Source: Oscillospiraceae bacterium | GTDB lineage: Bacteria > Bacillota > Clostridia > Oscillospirales > Acutalibacteraceae | NCBI GenBank assembly: GCA_015066165.1 | Contig: SVOX01000071.1 | Location: 1-7,916, forward strand | Length of the DNA: 7,916 nt | Reading direction: 5' to 3' | Notes under the pieces: model-generated | Databases searched by the model: none | What the model saw: only the letters and a program-made list of their open reading frames with translations | Told to the model about the DNA's origin: nothing | Translations under genes and position numbers: made by a program | Part shown: in pieces, positions 6,226-7,916 of the stretch | Position numbering within the stretch: position 1 is the stretch's first letter | Layout of the letters: the number at the start of each line of letters is the position of its first letter

Positions 6226-6254
6226 ATTATATCACCGTTTTTACAATTTGTCAA
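6226..6254 (-). promoter_or_regulatory. Consensus sigma-A promoter for the isoleucine-type leader
   Basis: Reading leftward, TTGACA (6249-6254), 17 bases and TATAAT (6226-6231): both hexamers match the consensus exactly, with optimal spacing. Transcription should begin near 6219. Such a strong promoter fits control by attenuation rather than by an activator. Confidence 0.92.
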
Positions 6255-6262
6255 CAATTTTA

Positions 6263-6291
6263 TTGATTTTTAAGGTTAAAATAAGTATAAT
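6263..6291 (+). promoter_or_regulatory. Divergent sigma-A-type promoter for the isomerase-like operon
   Basis: TTGATT (6263-6268), a 17-base spacer and TATAAT (6286-6291) predict a start near 6298 and a short leader before the gene. Its -35 box is only eight bases from the -35 box of the leftward promoter, so a protein bound between them could affect both. Confidence 0.75.
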
Positions 6292-6305
6292 TAAACCATA
6301 TTTAT

Positions 6306-6314
6306 AAAAAGGAG
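6306..6314 (+). promoter_or_regulatory. Ribosome binding site that bears on the start choice
   Basis: AAAAAGGAG ends 12 bases before the ATG at 6327-6329 and three bases before an in-frame TTG at 6318-6320. Neither spacing is ideal. ATG is preferred because three bases is too close for efficient initiation and because family proteins often begin with a short polar start before the first beta strand. Confidence 0.6.
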
Positions 6315-6326
6315 CCCTTGATAAAA

Positions 6327-7133
6327 ATGCAAAAACTCGGTATAAATATCGATGCTATGGAAGACTTTAATGCTTCTGTGCTTAAAAGCGATTATAAAGA
6401 TACTATAAAACTAATTGCAACCTTGGGCTTTGGCGCAATATTCAGCGATATGACTTTTTTAAAGCCACCTGAAAAAATTGCCGAATGTTGCAGCAAATAT
6501 TCACTTGAATATCAGTTTATTCACGCCCCTTTTAAAAATATTAACGATATTTGGTATGAAGGTTTAAACGGTGACCAAATTTTAAAAACTCTTTGCGACA
6601 GTGTAGATGCATCTTCACGCGCAAACGTACCAATAATAGTAGTACACGTGTCCTCTGGCTTTGTTCCCCCACCAATTTCAAAAACAGGTAAAGAAAGATT
6701 TAAAACTTTGGTCAGTTATGCTCAAAACAAAAACGTTAAAATTGCATTTGAGAATTTACGTGTGCCAAAATATTTAAAGTGGGCAATGGATACTTTTAAA
6801 GATACTTCTTCGGTTGGTTTTTGTTGGGATATAGGCCACGAAAACTGTTTTACAACCGGTATTGACTTTATGTCGCTTTACGGCGACCGTCTTCTTTGTA
6901 CCCATATTCACGACAATCAAAAGCAATTAGGCCGTGACCTGCACCTTATCCCGTTTGACGGAAAAATCGACTTCAATCATATGGCAAAGCGTCTTAAAAA
7001 CAGCGATTATAAAGGTCCGTTAATGTTAGAAGTATTTTCAAAAAATGAAATTTATGATGGTGTTACCACAGAACAGTTTTACACCAAAGCGTATAATGCG
7101 GCGCAAAAAATCAGAAATTTAATTCTTGAATGA
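6327..7133 (+). CDS. Sugar phosphate isomerase/epimerase-like TIM-barrel protein (xylose isomerase-like / AP endonuclease 2 fold)
   Basis: 268 residues from the ATG (271 if TTG at 6318 is used). Typical metal-site positions of the fold appear in order: H66 in FIHAPF, H107 in IVVHVSSG, E142 in AFENL, D168 and H171 in CWDIGHE, H193/H195/D196 in THIHDN, H206 in DLHLIPFDG, and E235 in LMLEVF. The length is normal for the family, whose members isomerise or epimerise sugars and sugar phosphates using a divalent metal; endonuclease IV shares the fold. The IPFDGKIDF segment is typical of the sugar isomerase/epimerase group. No signal peptide is visible, so it is cytoplasmic. A membrane phosphoglycerol transferase-like gene follows after 11 bases, so the two are probably co-transcribed. 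The substrate cannot be named from sequence. Confidence 0.88.
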   Translation: MQKLGINIDAMEDFNASVLKSDYKDTIKLIATLGFGAIFSDMTFLKPPEKIAECCSKYSLEYQFIHAPFKNINDIWYEGLNGDQILKTLCDSVDASSRANVPIIVVHVSSGFVPPPISKTGKERFKTLVSYAQNKNVKIAFENLRVPKYLKWAMDTFKDTSSVGFCWDIGHENCFTTGIDFMSLYGDRLLCTHIHDNQKQLGRDLHLIPFDGKIDFNHMAKRLKNSDYKGPLMLEVFSKNEIYDGVTTEQFYTKAYNAAQKIRNLILE

Positions 7134-7144
7134 AGGCGAATTTA

Positions 7145-7916
7145 ATGATTAAAAAAACCATTAAAGCCATACTTATATCTTTAGCATTTTTATTAAGTTT
7201 TATGGCTTTATTTTCGGCAAATTGGTATGTTACGGTGTTTGGAAACGTTGGTTTTCGCTCAATAATATTCACCCTTTTCTCCTCAATGAAAGGTACCGCC
7301 GGCGGAATTGTTTATGACTGGCTTTTAAAAGGGCTTTTACCAAGCGTTTTGTGCGCCGCTATTCTTTGTGTCTTTTATTTTTCAAAAATCAATATAAAAA
7401 AAGTAATTAAAAAAGCAATTTGCATTGTTCTTTGTTTATGCCTTTGGGGTTATGGAATTTGCGCTGTAGGTATTCCCTCTTTTGTGGGCGGAATGTTCAC
7501 AAAAACAAAACTTTACGACCAAAATTACGCCAACCCAAACACCACAAAAATCACGTTTCCTGAAAAAAGGCGTAATCTTGTGTATATAATTTTAGAATCA
7601 ATGGAAACCACCTACTTTTCAAAAGACCAAGGCGGCGCCTTATCACAAAATGTTGTTCCAAAACTTTACGATTTAGCAAAAAACAACACTAACTTTTCGC
7701 ACTCAAACGATGTTGGCGGTTGGGGGTACGTAACTAATACGAGTTGGACTTCGGCGTCCCTTGTTGCTCAAACTTCGGGTGTTCCGCTTTCAATGCCGCT
7801 GATTTATACCGTACCCAAAGCCGAAAGTAATTTCGTGCCGTCTATCACCACTTTAGGTGATATACTTCACCAAAACGGATATAATCAAACCGTTATGTTT
7901 GGCTCGGTAGCAAGTT
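7145..7916 (+). CDS. LTA synthase / MdoB-like phosphoglycerol transferase family protein (alkaline phosphatase superfamily), N-terminal part
   Basis: The gene begins with ATG at 7145, eight bases after an AAGG site that overlaps the previous stop region, and runs off the right edge with 257 codons visible. Hydrophobic segments at about 7-27, 59-80 and 91-113 look like membrane spans, followed by an extracytoplasmic domain from about 140. NLVYIILESMET (144-155) matches the start of the sulfatase/LTA synthase domain, where E151 would be a metal ligand. In SWTSASLVAQTSGVPL (200-215), T202 aligns in pattern with the catalytic threonine of LtaS and OpgB enzymes. Family members transfer glycerol phosphate from phosphatidylglycerol to teichoic acid or glucans at the outer membrane face. 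The visible N-terminus is compact, with about three spans rather than the five of staphylococcal LtaS. The C-terminal metal-binding residues lie outside the window. The acceptor is unknown. Confidence 0.85.
   Translation, partial: MIKKTIKAILISLAFLLSFMALFSANWYVTVFGNVGFRSIIFTLFSSMKGTAGGIVYDWLLKGLLPSVLCAAILCVFYFSKINIKKVIKKAICIVLCLCLWGYGICAVGIPSFVGGMFTKTKLYDQNYANPNTTKITFPEKRRNLVYIILESMETTYFSKDQGGALSQNVVPKLYDLAKNNTNFSHSNDVGGWGYVTNTSWTSASLVAQTSGVPLSMPLIYTVPKAESNFVPSITTLGDILHQNGYNQTVMFGSVAS

Noticed and set aside
6318..6326. TTG start for the isomerase-like gene
   Set aside because: It lies only three bases after GGAG. The ATG nine bases further on is more plausible, though the difference is just three residues.
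1..7916. CRISPR arrays, insertion sequences, tRNA or rRNA genes, phage attachment sites
   Set aside because: No regular spaced repeats, transposase motifs, terminal inverted repeats or cloverleaf-type sequences were seen on either strand.

Overview
The window looks like chromosomal DNA of a low-GC anaerobic Firmicute, probably a gut-type member of the Clostridia. The evidence is the ferredoxin-linked 2-oxoacid oxidoreductase genes, T-box tRNA-sensing leaders, sigma-A-type promoters with 17-bp spacers, purine-rich ribosome binding sites, a TTG start codon and AT-rich codon usage. The genus cannot be told from this sequence.

Layout: positions 1-6254 read leftward (minus strand) and 6263-7916 rightward (plus strand), from back-to-back promoters near 6226-6291. 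Leftward, in transcription order, there is a promoter, a T-box leader and an XRE-cupin-acyl-CoA synthetase fusion (3654-5921). A second promoter and T-box leader follow, then a paralogous fusion (1002-3296), a P-loop NTPase (343-1005), a two-cluster 4Fe-4S ferredoxin-type subunit (123-329), and the start of vorB, which runs off the left edge. Rightward there is a sugar phosphate isomerase/epimerase-like TIM-barrel gene (6327-7133) and the 5' part of a membrane-anchored LTA synthase/phosphoglycerol transferase-like gene (from 7145).

How the leftward genes probably work together (inference): the two leaders share architecture. At the position where the T-box specifier codon is expected, the distal-gene leader (3339-3616) has GUA (Val) and the other (5953-6219) has AUC (Ile). 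Both have UGGU in the T-box bulge, matching tRNAs with an A discriminator base. An AMP-forming acyl-CoA synthetase plus a branched-chain 2-oxoacid:ferredoxin oxidoreductase could run anabolically: isobutyrate or 2-methylbutyrate to the acyl-CoA, then reductive carboxylation to the 2-oxoacid, then transamination to valine or isoleucine. T-box induction on amino-acid starvation fits synthesis rather than fermentation. The window may therefore hold a tRNA-controlled system for salvaging branched short-chain fatty acids, built from duplicated leader-plus-enzyme units whose enzymes carry an N-terminal HTH-cupin regulator-like module.

Intergenic stretches over 300 bases are 3297-3653 and 5922-6326. 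Both are filled by promoters, T-box leaders and attenuator terminators.
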